Source of the DNA: Pseudomonas cichorii
GTDB taxonomy: Bacteria; Pseudomonadota; Gammaproteobacteria; Pseudomonadales; Pseudomonadaceae
DNA: 64,000 nucleotides
NCBI RefSeq assembly: GCF_003700275.1
Contig: NZ_RBRE01000014.1
Span: 96,838 to 160,837, forward strand
Direction: 5' to 3'
Numbering within the stretch: the stretch's first letter is position 1; each line of letters begins with the position of its first letter. The position numbers and the translations under genes are program-made. Positions 8,921-16,969 of the stretch are shown piece after piece. Below the pieces are notes generated by a model. The model was given only the letters and a program-made list of their open reading frames with translations, was not told the origin of the DNA and searched no databases.

Positions 8921-8954
8921 GGCGTGTTCGCAAAGAGATAAAGACGAACGGTTC

Positions 8955-11900
8955 TTATTTGTGAAGCGGGGGCGAATCGTTTTGCGCCGTCATGGGCGCT
9001 GAAGGCGTGCCGCACATGGCATGTCCGCCATTTTCCAGATAGGGCATCAGAATTGGCGCCATGCCTTTGAGAACCTGCACCGGCAAGGCCGAGGTAAAGC
9101 GGAAGCCTTCGGCGGCGCGTCCGGGAACAAAGGCCGTCAGCGTGCCGAAGTGATTTTCCCCAAGGTAGAACACAAAGGTGGCCGTACGGTTAATGGCTCT
9201 TGAGCTGATAATCCGGCCTCCCGCACCTATGCTCTCGATCCGGTTGTCGCCGGTGCCGGTCTTGCCGCCCATGGCCAGGATGCTGCCATCCTGCAGTTTA
9301 AAGGTTCCCTGTACGCGCTTGGCCGTTCCGCCATCGACCACCTGCGACAGCGCTTCGCGCATGGCCGCAGCGACTTCTGAAGGCAGCACGCGCTTGCCCA
9401 GTTCCGGATTGCTGGTCAGCACGGTTTCATAAGGTGTGTCGGCCGCAAAGTGCAGGCTGTCGATACGCAGTGCAGGCAGGCGAATGCCGTCGTTCTGGAT
9501 GATGCCGATCAACTCGGCCAGCGCTGCCGGGCGGTCGCCCGAGCTGCCGATGGCGGTTGCCAGTGACGGCACCAGATGATCGAACGGATAACCCACCCGC
9601 TGCCAGCGTTGCTCGATGTCGAGAAATGCCTCGACTTCCATCATCGTGCGGATCCGGCTGTCACGGGCGCTCTTGTGCCGACTCTTGAACAGCCAGCCAT
9701 AGACCTCCTGACGCTCGTGGCGACTGGCAGCGACGGCATCCTTGAACTGCGCTTCAGGGTATTTCAACAGATAGCCGAGCAGCCACAGATCCAGGGGATG
9801 GACGCGGGCGATGTAACCCTGATCCGGCAAATCGTAAGCTCCCGGCCCATAGTTCCTGTACAGCTCGGTCAGGCGTTTTTCGCTGAGTTTCTGGTTGCTT
9901 CCTGTTTCGGGCAGGTGGGCACGAACGAAGGCGTTGAACGTACCCTGATCGGCGCCTGGCAACAGATAGCGATGCACTGCCGCCAGACGGATCGCGGTGG
10001 GATGAATGCCATCGAGAAAGGTGTCCAGCCGTTCCTGAATGGTCTTGTCCTTGTAGCGTTTCCAGAAGCGCAGCAGAAAAACCGTGCCTTCGCGGTCGGC
10101 AAACTGGCTCAGGTATTCCTGGCGACGCGGGTTGTCATCATCCTTGAGCAAGGCGGCGCTGTTGTTCGGCGCCTGATAGGTGCTGTAGCGCACCAGGTCA
10201 CGCATCAGACGAATGAAAGGCAGGTTGATCGACTCGCGCAAGGACTCGCGCAGGGTGGGAATCCGCTCATTGTCTTCGCGGCGGAAGTTGTTGAAACGAT
10301 GCAGGCCGCCACCGGTAAAAAAGCTTTCGCCAGGGCTGGCCGAATATTGTCGATCCAGGGCTGCGGAGAGCATTTTCGACAGGTCCCGATCCTTGCTCTG
10401 GATCAGATAATCCACGGCCCAGCGGGTCAGTCGGTCAGGTTCTTCGACCGGGCTCTTGCGCAGTTCCGTAACGCTCATTGCCGCGTAGCGCGCATGCAAT
10501 TCGGCAATGATCTCCAGATAAGTGGTAAGCACCCGCATCTTGGCGGTGGAACCCAGCTCCAGCTTGCTGCCTTCGTTGATGTCGAACGGCTGGTCGGTAC
10601 TGTCGGTCTGCACCCGCACACGCGAACCGTCCGGACCACGCTCGAACAGGGTAAAGCTGTAACGCACCTGAGCGGTACTGGCCGGACTCAGTAGCCGTTC
10701 GCCGAACAGACCGATCTTTTCCGCGAAGGCCGGGTTCGCCAGATCGCGCAGATACTGGCTGACGCTGGTTTGCAGTTCGCCCTGCAATGTACTGGTAGCC
10801 GACAGGTCGAGCCGGTCCAGATCGTAGAGCGAGCGGTTGAGCAGGTTGGACAGCCGAGTGCGTGCAACGCTGATGCCCTTGTTGCTCTCAATGGGCTGCA
10901 TTGTCGGTTGCTGGACCCAGTCACGGTAGGTGATCGTGCTGGCCAGTGCTGCATCGGCCAGCGGTTGCTCGATGACCCTGGCCTGGGCAAGCAGGCGCAG
11001 ATGACTGTCAGTGAGATCTGCGAGCTCCAGTCGGCCTTTGGTCAGGTAGTAGGACGGACGCCGCTGGGCAATCACCAGCGCTAACACCTCGCGCAAGGCC
11101 AGGCCTTTTTCTGCCAGCCCCCGGGCGTCGTTTGGTTCGGAAGCGAGTACCTGATTGCTCCTGGCAAAGTCGGCTCCGAACCAGACTCGCAAACCTTCGG
11201 CCATGCCATGCACTTCGCCATGGCCGGGTACGGCTGACAACGGCACGCTGTTCAGGTAGTCGCGCACCACATGTTGCCGAGCCTGCAAGGTCTGCTCGCC
11301 AGGCAGGTAAGCCCGTACACTGGCCGAAATCATCTGCCGCAGCTTTTCCGAACCCGATTGCGTCAAGCCGTCAGGTGAGTGGCGATACTTCTCCAATTGA
11401 GTCGCCAGGGTACTGCCGCCTGCCGACTGACCGGGAATCGCAACGATTTTGGCCAGTTGCGACAGTGCCGCCTTGGCGAAGCGCGGCCAATCCACCGCCG
11501 GGTTGGCCTGCGGTTGCTGCTCATCGAGCAGGTCGCGGTTCTCAATGAACAAAAGGCTGTCCACCACCAGTGGCGGGATGGACGCAAAGTCGGGATAGAG
11601 TTGTTGCGGATAGCGAAACTCATAAAGTGGTGAGCTGCGGCAGTCGGTAATCGACAGGCCTGCCTGGATCTTCTCCTCATAAGGGACGAAAAAACCGTGC
11701 TGGGTGTAGCGCAACAACTCGGGAGAAAAGCGTGTCTGCCGGGTAATCAGGTAATCCCGTTTGAGCAGGCGCGACAGGAACTCATCCAGTGATGAATAGC
11801 CCAGGCGCTTGTCAAAAGGCCCATCGCCGGGATAGATCACTGCATCGCTTGGGCCGGGTTGTACTGTGTAGCTCAAGCTGGCGGCAAAACGGCTGAACTC

Positions 11901-12095
11901 CCTGGCCTGAAGCCTGGAGCTGCGGCTTTCGACGGCAATGGCAGCACCCAGAGCAACGCCCCCCATGACCAACACGACCCAGAACACCCTCCATCCGTAA
12001 CGCTTTCGGCGTTTGGGGCTGGGCATGGGGGAGTCATCCTGACGATCAGCAGAAATCACGTCTTGCCTGGTATCGGAATGCCGTAATACGCCCAT
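8955..12095 (-). CDS. Large transglycosylase/transpeptidase (class A PBP-like)
   Basis: Up to 1046 residues. A single membrane anchor (VFWVVLVMGGVALGAAIAV, about 36-54) follows a basic stretch PKRRKRYGWR. The GT51 glycosyltransferase region shows VVDSLLFIENRDLL (the catalytic-Glu motif, altered from the usual EDRRF) and AGGSTLATQLEKYR. The transpeptidase part shows LELGSTAKMRVLTTYL (SxxK serine motif) and MGGKTGTGDNRIES (KTG motif). It is longer than ordinary PBP1a/1b. Start uncertain: an internal ATG at 12026 (MPSPKRR) has AGGA about 11 bases upstream and would give 1023 residues. Role in peptidoglycan polymerisation is from family; substrate details unknown. Confidence 0.82.
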   Translation of the reverse strand: MGVLRHSDTRQDVISADRQDDSPMPSPKRRKRYGWRVFWVVLVMGGVALGAAIAVESRSSRLQAREFSRFAASLSYTVQPGPSDAVIYPGDGPFDKRLGYSSLDEFLSRLLKRDYLITRQTRFSPELLRYTQHGFFVPYEEKIQAGLSITDCRSSPLYEFRYPQQLYPDFASIPPLVVDSLLFIENRDLLDEQQPQANPAVDWPRFAKAALSQLAKIVAIPGQSAGGSTLATQLEKYRHSPDGLTQSGSEKLRQMISASVRAYLPGEQTLQARQHVVRDYLNSVPLSAVPGHGEVHGMAEGLRVWFGADFARSNQVLASEPNDARGLAEKGLALREVLALVIAQRRPSYYLTKGRLELADLTDSHLRLLAQARVIEQPLADAALASTITYRDWVQQPTMQPIESNKGISVARTRLSNLLNRSLYDLDRLDLSATSTLQGELQTSVSQYLRDLANPAFAEKIGLFGERLLSPASTAQVRYSFTLFERGPDGSRVRVQTDSTDQPFDINEGSKLELGSTAKMRVLTTYLEIIAELHARYAAMSVTELRKSPVEEPDRLTRWAVDYLIQSKDRDLSKMLSAALDRQYSASPGESFFTGGGLHRFNNFRREDNERIPTLRESLRESINLPFIRLMRDLVRYSTYQAPNNSAALLKDDDNPRRQEYLSQFADREGTVFLLRFWKRYKDKTIQERLDTFLDGIHPTAIRLAAVHRYLLPGADQGTFNAFVRAHLPETGSNQKLSEKRLTELYRNYGPGAYDLPDQGYIARVHPLDLWLLGYLLKYPEAQFKDAVAASRHERQEVYGWLFKSRHKSARDSRIRTMMEVEAFLDIEQRWQRVGYPFDHLVPSLATAIGSSGDRPAALAELIGIIQNDGIRLPALRIDSLHFAADTPYETVLTSNPELGKRVLPSEVAAAMREALSQVVDGGTAKRVQGTFKLQDGSILAMGGKTGTGDNRIESIGAGGRIISSRAINRTATFVFYLGENHFGTLTAFVPGRAAEGFRFTSALPVQVLKGMAPILMPYLENGGHAMCGTPSAPMTAQNDSPPLHK

Positions 12096-12438
12096 GATCG
12101 ATTGGCCCGGTCACCCTGTTAGTCGCACTTGTCTCAAGCTTAGACGGTGGTCAGGGTTGCGGGAAAAATTGTATGAGCGCGTGGGAAAAATCAGTCGCAG
12201 AGGCCTGAGTGAGGGACCGCCCGCCACAAAGCGCCTGGCAGGCATCGCATAGGGGAAATATGTGGCAAGAAAAGTTGCTGATTAGAGTAAGGATATTCTG
12301 AGTGCTGCAAATGTTTATATTGTGTAGGACTTTTCTTTTAATGTTATTCGGTATTGATCTTCATGGAGGCTGTTGATTATGTCCGGTTTGTCTGTGGCAA
12401 AAGCCACACCTACCTGATTGAATATTGAGAGAACTATC
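12096..12438. other. 343-bp intergenic region with divergent control
   Basis: Separates the PBP-like gene (-) from the first exported island protein (+), so it should carry two divergent promoters. The half closer to the island (about 12260-12430) is clearly A+T-richer. A perfect small hairpin, TGTGGC (12393-12398) with GCCACA (12403-12408) and an AAAA loop, lies 31 bases before the island gene start and may belong to its leader. No gene seen. Confidence 0.45.
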
Positions 12439-13347
12439 ATGAACAAAAACAACAAGCAGCTGGGCCATGCCTGGATGGCAGGCGTGTTATTGACCATTGC
12501 GAGCCAGACTTTTGCACAAGTCGAAAGTATCGTCGAGTCTTCAACGACCTCCGTCAGGCACAAGGGGGAAACCCAGGAGGTCCTGATGACGGGCTCCACT
12601 TTTCTGGATGATCGTATTCATCAACTCGGCCACACATTACAGAGTGATACATCGGAACATCGCTATCACTTCATCGCACGCCGTGGTCAGGATGTATTGC
12701 TGTCGATACCGCAACAGGCTGGATCAAGCCCGCTATGGAAAGTTGAATATCAACTCGAAGGTGGTGAATGGAAAATCAAGAGTGACCAGACAGCTGAAGT
12801 CATTCGGGATCTGAAACCGGGGACGCGGGTAAATATCCGGGTAAGGGCTAATGACAATGCCCGATTTGACAAGGCGGATTACCAACTGGTTTTTGGCTCT
12901 TACCCCTATATGCGCTATGAGCTGCGCAGTGAGGAAGGTTTTCTGAAAATCCCCCAAGGGTTGACCCAACCTCCCTTTCTGGCCACTCAGGCTTATCGAA
13001 GGGTATTGCTGAATGCCACGTTTACCGATAGCAAGGATCATCCATTGGCAGGTGGTGTCATGGATTTCAGGCTGGAACCTCATGCAGGTTATAAAGAGAT
13101 TCATGAGGTTTTCACCTCTGACAGCCGTGGACGAATTTCACGCTTTATCGAATTTGAACGTTGTGAAGGCGGTGAACTGGCGGGTAACTTCGTGCACAAG
13201 AGTGTCAGCCGCAACATCTGGAGCACCCGTTATAAAGTCGGGAAGTACAGCGCAAGCAATGTGCTTGCTGGCAGCCTGGAAGATAAGCCCCATGAGTATG
13301 CTTTCGGGCATATCTGCCAGCGCACTTTAGTCAGTGGAGCGAATTAA
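12439..13347 (+). CDS. Exported protein of unknown family, island paralogue 1
   Basis: 302 residues from the ATG with GAGAGAA upstream. A Sec signal (about 1-27, MAGVLLTIASQTFAQ) is followed by two regions. The first (about 50-165) resembles a beta-sandwich of the pre-peptidase C-terminal type: DRIHQLGHTLQSD, YHFIARRGQDVLL, LKPGTRVNIRVRAND, YQLVFGSYPYMR. The second is Ig-like (FTDSKDHPLAGGVMDFRLE) and ends with RCEGGELAGNFVHK and FGHICQRTL, whose two Cys could pair. About half of its residues are shared with the next gene, which starts 2 bases after this stop. I do not recognise a named family; the PPC-like reading is inference. Confidence 0.75.
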   Translation: MNKNNKQLGHAWMAGVLLTIASQTFAQVESIVESSTTSVRHKGETQEVLMTGSTFLDDRIHQLGHTLQSDTSEHRYHFIARRGQDVLLSIPQQAGSSPLWKVEYQLEGGEWKIKSDQTAEVIRDLKPGTRVNIRVRANDNARFDKADYQLVFGSYPYMRYELRSEEGFLKIPQGLTQPPFLATQAYRRVLLNATFTDSKDHPLAGGVMDFRLEPHAGYKEIHEVFTSDSRGRISRFIEFERCEGGELAGNFVHKSVSRNIWSTRYKVGKYSASNVLAGSLEDKPHEYAFGHICQRTLVSGAN

Positions 13348-13348
13348 A

Positions 13349-14212
13349 ATGGAACGGTTCATTCGTATGCTGGTTTCCGGGCTTCTGCTGATCATGGCCT
13401 GTCACTCCTTTGCACAGGTTGCGGAGAACGCGGAGGCTTCTGCTGGAAGTGTCACCCAATTGAGTGATCGACTTCATCAAATCGATCAAACATTACAGAG
13501 TGTCACAACCATCCATGACTACAGCTTTATATCGGTACGCGGCCAGGATGTATTGCTGGCCACTCCAGGCGCTGACATGAGCAAAAGCCTGTGGAGACTC
13601 GAATATCAGGTGGACGGTGGCAAATGGGAACCCAAGACATCCAGCAGCCCTGTGCCGATCAGAAACCTGAAGCCCGGTTCCGAGGTCAAGGTCCGCGTGC
13701 TTGCCGCGGCAGGAGCACAGTTCCAGCAGGCCGCTTATCGCGTGGTTTTCGGTTCCTATCCTCACATGCGGTACGACCTTCATCACGAAGAAGGTTTACT
13801 GAAAATACCCCATGGTTTGACCGAGCCTCCGTTCCTGGCTACTCAGGCTTATACGAAGGCATTGCTTGAAGCCTGGTTTACCGATAGCAAGGCGTTTCCA
13901 TTGGAGGGAGGGGTAATAGAGTTTGAGCTGGATTTTAAAAATGGGAAAAAAAAGCTTAGCAAGAGCTATATTTCTGATATCGCTGGGAAGGTTTCAGAGC
14001 TTGTCGAATTTAATCGTTGCGAAGGCGGAAAATATGCGGGTAATTTTGTCCATAAAAATGATGTAAAGGGGCGGAATACATGGGGCACCCTATACAGGGT
14101 TGGGCAGTATAGTGCGCTTAATGTGCTTCTAGAAAATATGGCAGATAAACCGCATGAATATGATTTCGGTCATATATGCAAGCGAACACTGGTTAACTGG
14201 TCAAGAAATTAA
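13349..14212 (+). CDS. Exported protein of unknown family, island paralogue 2
   Basis: 287 residues, signal peptide about 1-22 (LLLIMACHSFAQ). Collinear with paralogue 1: DRLHQIDQTLQSV, YSFISVRGQDVLLA, LKPGSEVKVRVLA, VFGSYPHMRYDL, GLTEPPFLATQAY, FTDSKAFPLEGGVIEFELD, RCEGGKYAGNFVHK, FGHICKRTL. GGAG lies 10 bases before the ATG, which follows paralogue 1 immediately, so the two form an operon. The 3' third is markedly A+T-rich compared with the 5' part, a sign of a composite or transferred origin. A hairpin terminator follows. Function unknown. Confidence 0.75.
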   Translation: MERFIRMLVSGLLLIMACHSFAQVAENAEASAGSVTQLSDRLHQIDQTLQSVTTIHDYSFISVRGQDVLLATPGADMSKSLWRLEYQVDGGKWEPKTSSSPVPIRNLKPGSEVKVRVLAAAGAQFQQAAYRVVFGSYPHMRYDLHHEEGLLKIPHGLTEPPFLATQAYTKALLEAWFTDSKAFPLEGGVIEFELDFKNGKKKLSKSYISDIAGKVSELVEFNRCEGGKYAGNFVHKNDVKGRNTWGTLYRVGQYSALNVLLENMADKPHEYDFGHICKRTLVNWSRN

Positions 14213-14227
14213 AGTATTTATGGCTGG

Positions 14228-14264
14228 AAAGTGCTCAGCCCGATTCGTTCAGGCTGAGTACTTT
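14228..14264. terminator. Bidirectional terminator between convergent island genes
   Basis: Stem AAAGT-G-CTCAGCC (14228-14240) with GGCTGAG-T-ACTTT (14252-14264), one mismatch, 11-base loop, ending in a five-T run on the + strand and preceded by A on the other. It separates the exported-protein pair from the opposite-strand tandem pair. Confidence 0.85.
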
Positions 14265-14272
14265 TTCACCAC

Positions 14273-14953
14273 TTAGGCTTTGATATCAATTATATGCGTT
14301 TCGCGTTTTTCTGCATTTTGATGAATCTGCTTTATCCACTCTTCATTTAAATTGTTTTTTCTGATTGCCACGATTTTTCCGTAATCGATGGTGTCCTGAA
14401 AATTCAGAAGGTTCAGGTTGTATTTTCCGCCAAATGTCTCGGTGTCATGATCGACCAAGGTCATCATGGTTCTTGCATGAGACTGAACACTTTCCTTGAA
14501 TGAATCCATGTCGTTAAGGGCTTTTGTGAGCCATTTTATTTCATCCTCGCTCAGGCTGTTGTCATAGGAAATGACCTTGATCTCTGCATCATCGCCAAGC
14601 GTATAACTGAAGCCTTTACTGGCCAGATCTGGTTTGAGTTCGATGAGTTCCTTTCTGAACCTGTCGTATATGGACTGTTGAATTCTAAGTTGTGAGGCAG
14701 ATTTCATTTCCTCAAACCTAAGAAATTTTTCTTTGGTCATCGGCGTCTTGGTCTCTTCAGCACCGATCTTGCCGTTGTAATAAAATTCTCCCTTCCATGG
14801 CTCCTCCTCTCGCGTATAGAACGCTTTCGCCCGTGCTTCCTTGCTCATGGCTTGCTCAGCCTTGGGGGGTGTTATTTTTTCGGCGACTGTTGCCTTGGCC
14901 TGAGTGGGTAATTGGAGGTTTGGCGTAAGTGATATGACGTTACTTATTTGCAT
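14273..14953 (-). CDS. Unknown protein, island tandem family copy A
   Basis: 226 residues, no signal peptide or membrane segment. The N-terminal ~40 residues are Thr/Ser/Pro/Lys-rich and probably disordered. Then comes AKAFYTREEEPWKGEFYYNG, a variable charged middle, and a conserved C-terminal half: DLASKGFSYTLGDDAEIKV, LSEDEIKWLTKALNDMD, MMTLVDHDTETFGGKYNL, IDYGKIVAIRK. GAGGAA lies just before the ATG. The C-terminal part is almost identical to copy B upstream on the same strand. I do not recognise a named domain. A secreted effector or a partner of the exported proteins are possible readings with no direct evidence. Confidence 0.72.
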   Translation of the reverse strand: MQISNVISLTPNLQLPTQAKATVAEKITPPKAEQAMSKEARAKAFYTREEEPWKGEFYYNGKIGAEETKTPMTKEKFLRFEEMKSASQLRIQQSIYDRFRKELIELKPDLASKGFSYTLGDDAEIKVISYDNSLSEDEIKWLTKALNDMDSFKESVQSHARTMMTLVDHDTETFGGKYNLNLLNFQDTIDYGKIVAIRKNNLNEEWIKQIHQNAEKRETHIIDIKA

Positions 14954-15124
14954 TTTTCTGTTCCTCGCGGAATGATTGACTCTTCCTGGATAACGGCTTT
15001 TTCAAGTAAAACTTTGCCTGGTAATCCTGTGGGAAAGTTCCGAGTAATTGCCTCGGTGAGACGCAGTTAGCAAATGGCAGGCTGTAAGCAAGAGGGCGAG
15101 CCGGTATTTGTTTGGGCTTATGGG
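14954..15124. other. Duplicated leader between the tandem island genes
   Basis: 171 bases that partly match, at DNA level, the region upstream of copy B (15809-15900): both contain AAGTTTTAC, GCCGTTA and GAGTCAAT in the same order before the ATG (minus strand). The duplication therefore took the promoter or leader with the gene. A 62-codon frame across it is out of frame with copy A and is not called. Confidence 0.55.
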
Positions 15125-15808
15125 TCAAGCCTTGATATCAATCATATGTGTTTCGCGTTTTTCTGCATTCTGATGAATCTGCTTTATCCACTCGTCACTC
15201 AAATCATTTTTTCTGATTGCCACGATTTTTCCGTAATCGATGGTGTCCTGAAAATTCAGAAGGTTCAGGTTGTATTTTCCGCCAAATGTCTCGGTGTCAT
15301 GATCGACCAGAGTCATCATAATTCTTGCATGAGACTGAACACTTTCCTTGAATGAATCCATACCGTTGAGGGCTTTCGTAAGCCATTTTATGTCGTCCTC
15401 GCTCAGGCTGTTTTCATAAGCGATGACTTTTACTTGTGCGTCATCGCCCAGCGTATAACTGAAGCCTTTGTTGGCCAGATCTGGCCGCAGCTCGACAAGC
15501 TCTTTTCTGAAGGTGTCGTAGTAGCATTGTTGTTGGGTTAGATGTATGTAGGCGGATGAGTCTAAGTCTCGCAGATAGATATCCTTGGTCATTGGGCGCA
15601 GTTCAGACTTTATAAAGTCATCCCCGTATATATAAAATTTCCCCACCCAAGGCTCTTCCTCGCGAGTGTAGAAGGCTTTTGCCAGTGCCTCCTTGGCACT
15701 CATGGCCGGTTCTGTTTTGGGCGGCACTGTTTTTTCAACACCTGCACCATTGGGTCGGCTGACTGTTTGAGGTTTGACAGTGCTTGATGTAACGCTATTT
15801 ATATTCAT
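15125..15808 (-). CDS. Unknown protein, island tandem family copy B
   Basis: 227 residues from the ATG preceded by GAGAAGG; the frame is open for 66 more codons upstream without a ribosome site. Same plan as copy A: low-complexity N-terminus, AKAFYTREEEPWVGKFYIYG, a middle unlike copy A, then the shared C-terminal half (FSYTLGDDAQVKV, SEDDIKWLTKALNGMD, LVDHDTETFGGKYNL). The two genes are identical for 103 bases (14355-14457 and 15207-15309) yet diverge in the middle, which suggests recent duplication or gene conversion confined to the 3' part. Function unknown. Confidence 0.72.
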   Translation of the reverse strand: MNINSVTSSTVKPQTVSRPNGAGVEKTVPPKTEPAMSAKEALAKAFYTREEEPWVGKFYIYGDDFIKSELRPMTKDIYLRDLDSSAYIHLTQQQCYYDTFRKELVELRPDLANKGFSYTLGDDAQVKVIAYENSLSEDDIKWLTKALNGMDSFKESVQSHARIMMTLVDHDTETFGGKYNLNLLNFQDTIDYGKIVAIRKNDLSDEWIKQIHQNAEKRETHMIDIKA

Positions 15809-16031
15809 CGCTTGTGCCTTCTCGGATAATTGACTCCCTTTTAGTAACGGCCGCTGAGCGTAAAACTTGTCCTGATAAAGTTGTAGGAATAATCCCAAGA
15901 GAAAGAGTTGGGTTGAATTTGTGGGATGTTTCTCTATTTTATGTAGGGTTGTTGACAAGTTTTTTATAGTTGGATTATGTCCACTGTTAACGAGGATGTA
16001 TTTCAAGCGAATAATAAAAAGCGGGGTTGGT
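15809..16031. other. Divergent promoter region, island copy B / exported paralogue 3
   Basis: 223 A+T-rich bases between divergent genes. A TTGACA hexamer (15952-15957) with GATTAT at 15973-15978 (15-base spacing) is a possible weak sigma-70 promoter for the + strand gene. The minus-strand leader shares short blocks with the copy A leader. No Hrp box (GGAACC-N15/16-CCAC) was found. Confidence 0.4.
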
Positions 16032-16907
16032 ATGCTGGGTTTAAAGGGATTTGATTTGTTGATGTCTTTGGTTCTGATAACAGGCTTTTGTCAGAGCGTA
16101 TCCGCAGACTTGCAGGTGCCTGTGGAGCAAAAGATGTTGGAGCCCAAATTGACCGTGCTTACCGACAAGTTGCATGCATTGAAAGATAGCCTGGCTCATG
16201 CAGAGGACACGCACATCTACAGTTTTACTGCCGTGAGAGGGCAAGGTGTCATTGCCAGATGGTCTCTTGCGCCTTCGGTCAAACTGGAAATCAATGATGG
16301 CGCTGCCTGGCGTTCGCCTGAGAACGCTCAGGAAGAGGTGCTCTTTTCGTTGAAACCGGGGCAGGAGGTCAGGGTCAGGCTTTCCCAGCGCAGAGATTTT
16401 CCTTATGTGGCGAATGAAAGTTACCGTTTGATCTTCGGCTCTTTCCCCAGGCTCGCCAGGGTTCGGTTAAAAGACCAGCCTTATGGCATGGCCAGAATCC
16501 CTGCCGGTGTTTCCTCGTTAGGGCAGTTTTCCTCTCAGGGAATCAGCAGTCTGGTATTGGAAGTCGATATGACCGATTCGACCGGAAAACCTCTGGAGGG
16601 TGCGGCGGCCTCGCTCGGTATTGATTTGCCGCAATCCACTCTTCCCGAGATCGATGATTGGGTTGTCAGCGATGCTTCCGGCAAGGCAACGAAAACCATC
16701 GATATCGGACGTTGTGTTGGCGGTAGAGATGCCGGGAATTTCATTGATAAGCATCAAGCGCAGAGCGCATGGCGTAGCCAGTACCATGAAGGGAGCTGGA
16801 TTGTTATCAACAGTTTTGCACCCTTTGATGGTCCGCACGCACCCGTTCCCGACAGAGGTCAGATCGGCCACATTTGTCATCAGCATTTGATCAGGCAAAC
16901 CCCCTGA
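16032..16907 (+). CDS. Exported protein of unknown family, island paralogue 3
   Basis: 291 residues; this ATG was chosen because it puts the signal peptide (LLMSLVLITGFCQSVSAD) at the N-terminus and gives the same length as its paralogues. More diverged than 1 and 2 but collinear: DKLHALKDSLAHA, IYSFTAVRGQGVIA, LKPGQEVRVRLSQ, LIFGSFPRLAR, MTDSTGKPLEGAAASLG, RCVGGRDAGNFIDK, GHICHQHLI. The two Cys and the AGNF and GHIC motifs are kept, so they are probably structural. Ribosome site weak (GGGG). Function unknown. Confidence 0.7.
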   Translation: MLGLKGFDLLMSLVLITGFCQSVSADLQVPVEQKMLEPKLTVLTDKLHALKDSLAHAEDTHIYSFTAVRGQGVIARWSLAPSVKLEINDGAAWRSPENAQEEVLFSLKPGQEVRVRLSQRRDFPYVANESYRLIFGSFPRLARVRLKDQPYGMARIPAGVSSLGQFSSQGISSLVLEVDMTDSTGKPLEGAAASLGIDLPQSTLPEIDDWVVSDASGKATKTIDIGRCVGGRDAGNFIDKHQAQSAWRSQYHEGSWIVINSFAPFDGPHAPVPDRGQIGHICHQHLIRQTP

Positions 16908-16924
16908 ACAGGGCGGTCATCGGC

Positions 16925-16954
16925 CCGACTGGCACATCCTGACTGGCCAGTCGG
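16925..16954. terminator. Hairpin between convergent genes
   Basis: Perfect 9-bp stem CCGACTGGC (16925-16933) with GCCAGTCGG (16946-16954). No T-run on the + side, so possibly a weak terminator. Confidence 0.5.
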
Positions 16955-16969
16955 TTGCAGCGACTTTGC

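Noticed and set aside
14940..15128. 62-codon ORF between the tandem island genes
   Set aside because: It lies over the duplicated leader and is out of frame relative to copy A; its resemblance to the upstream translation of copy B reflects DNA duplication.
14273..15808. Type III secretion effectors
   Set aside because: The Ser/Thr/Pro-rich N-termini suggested it, but no Hrp box, no chaperone gene and no effector fold were found.
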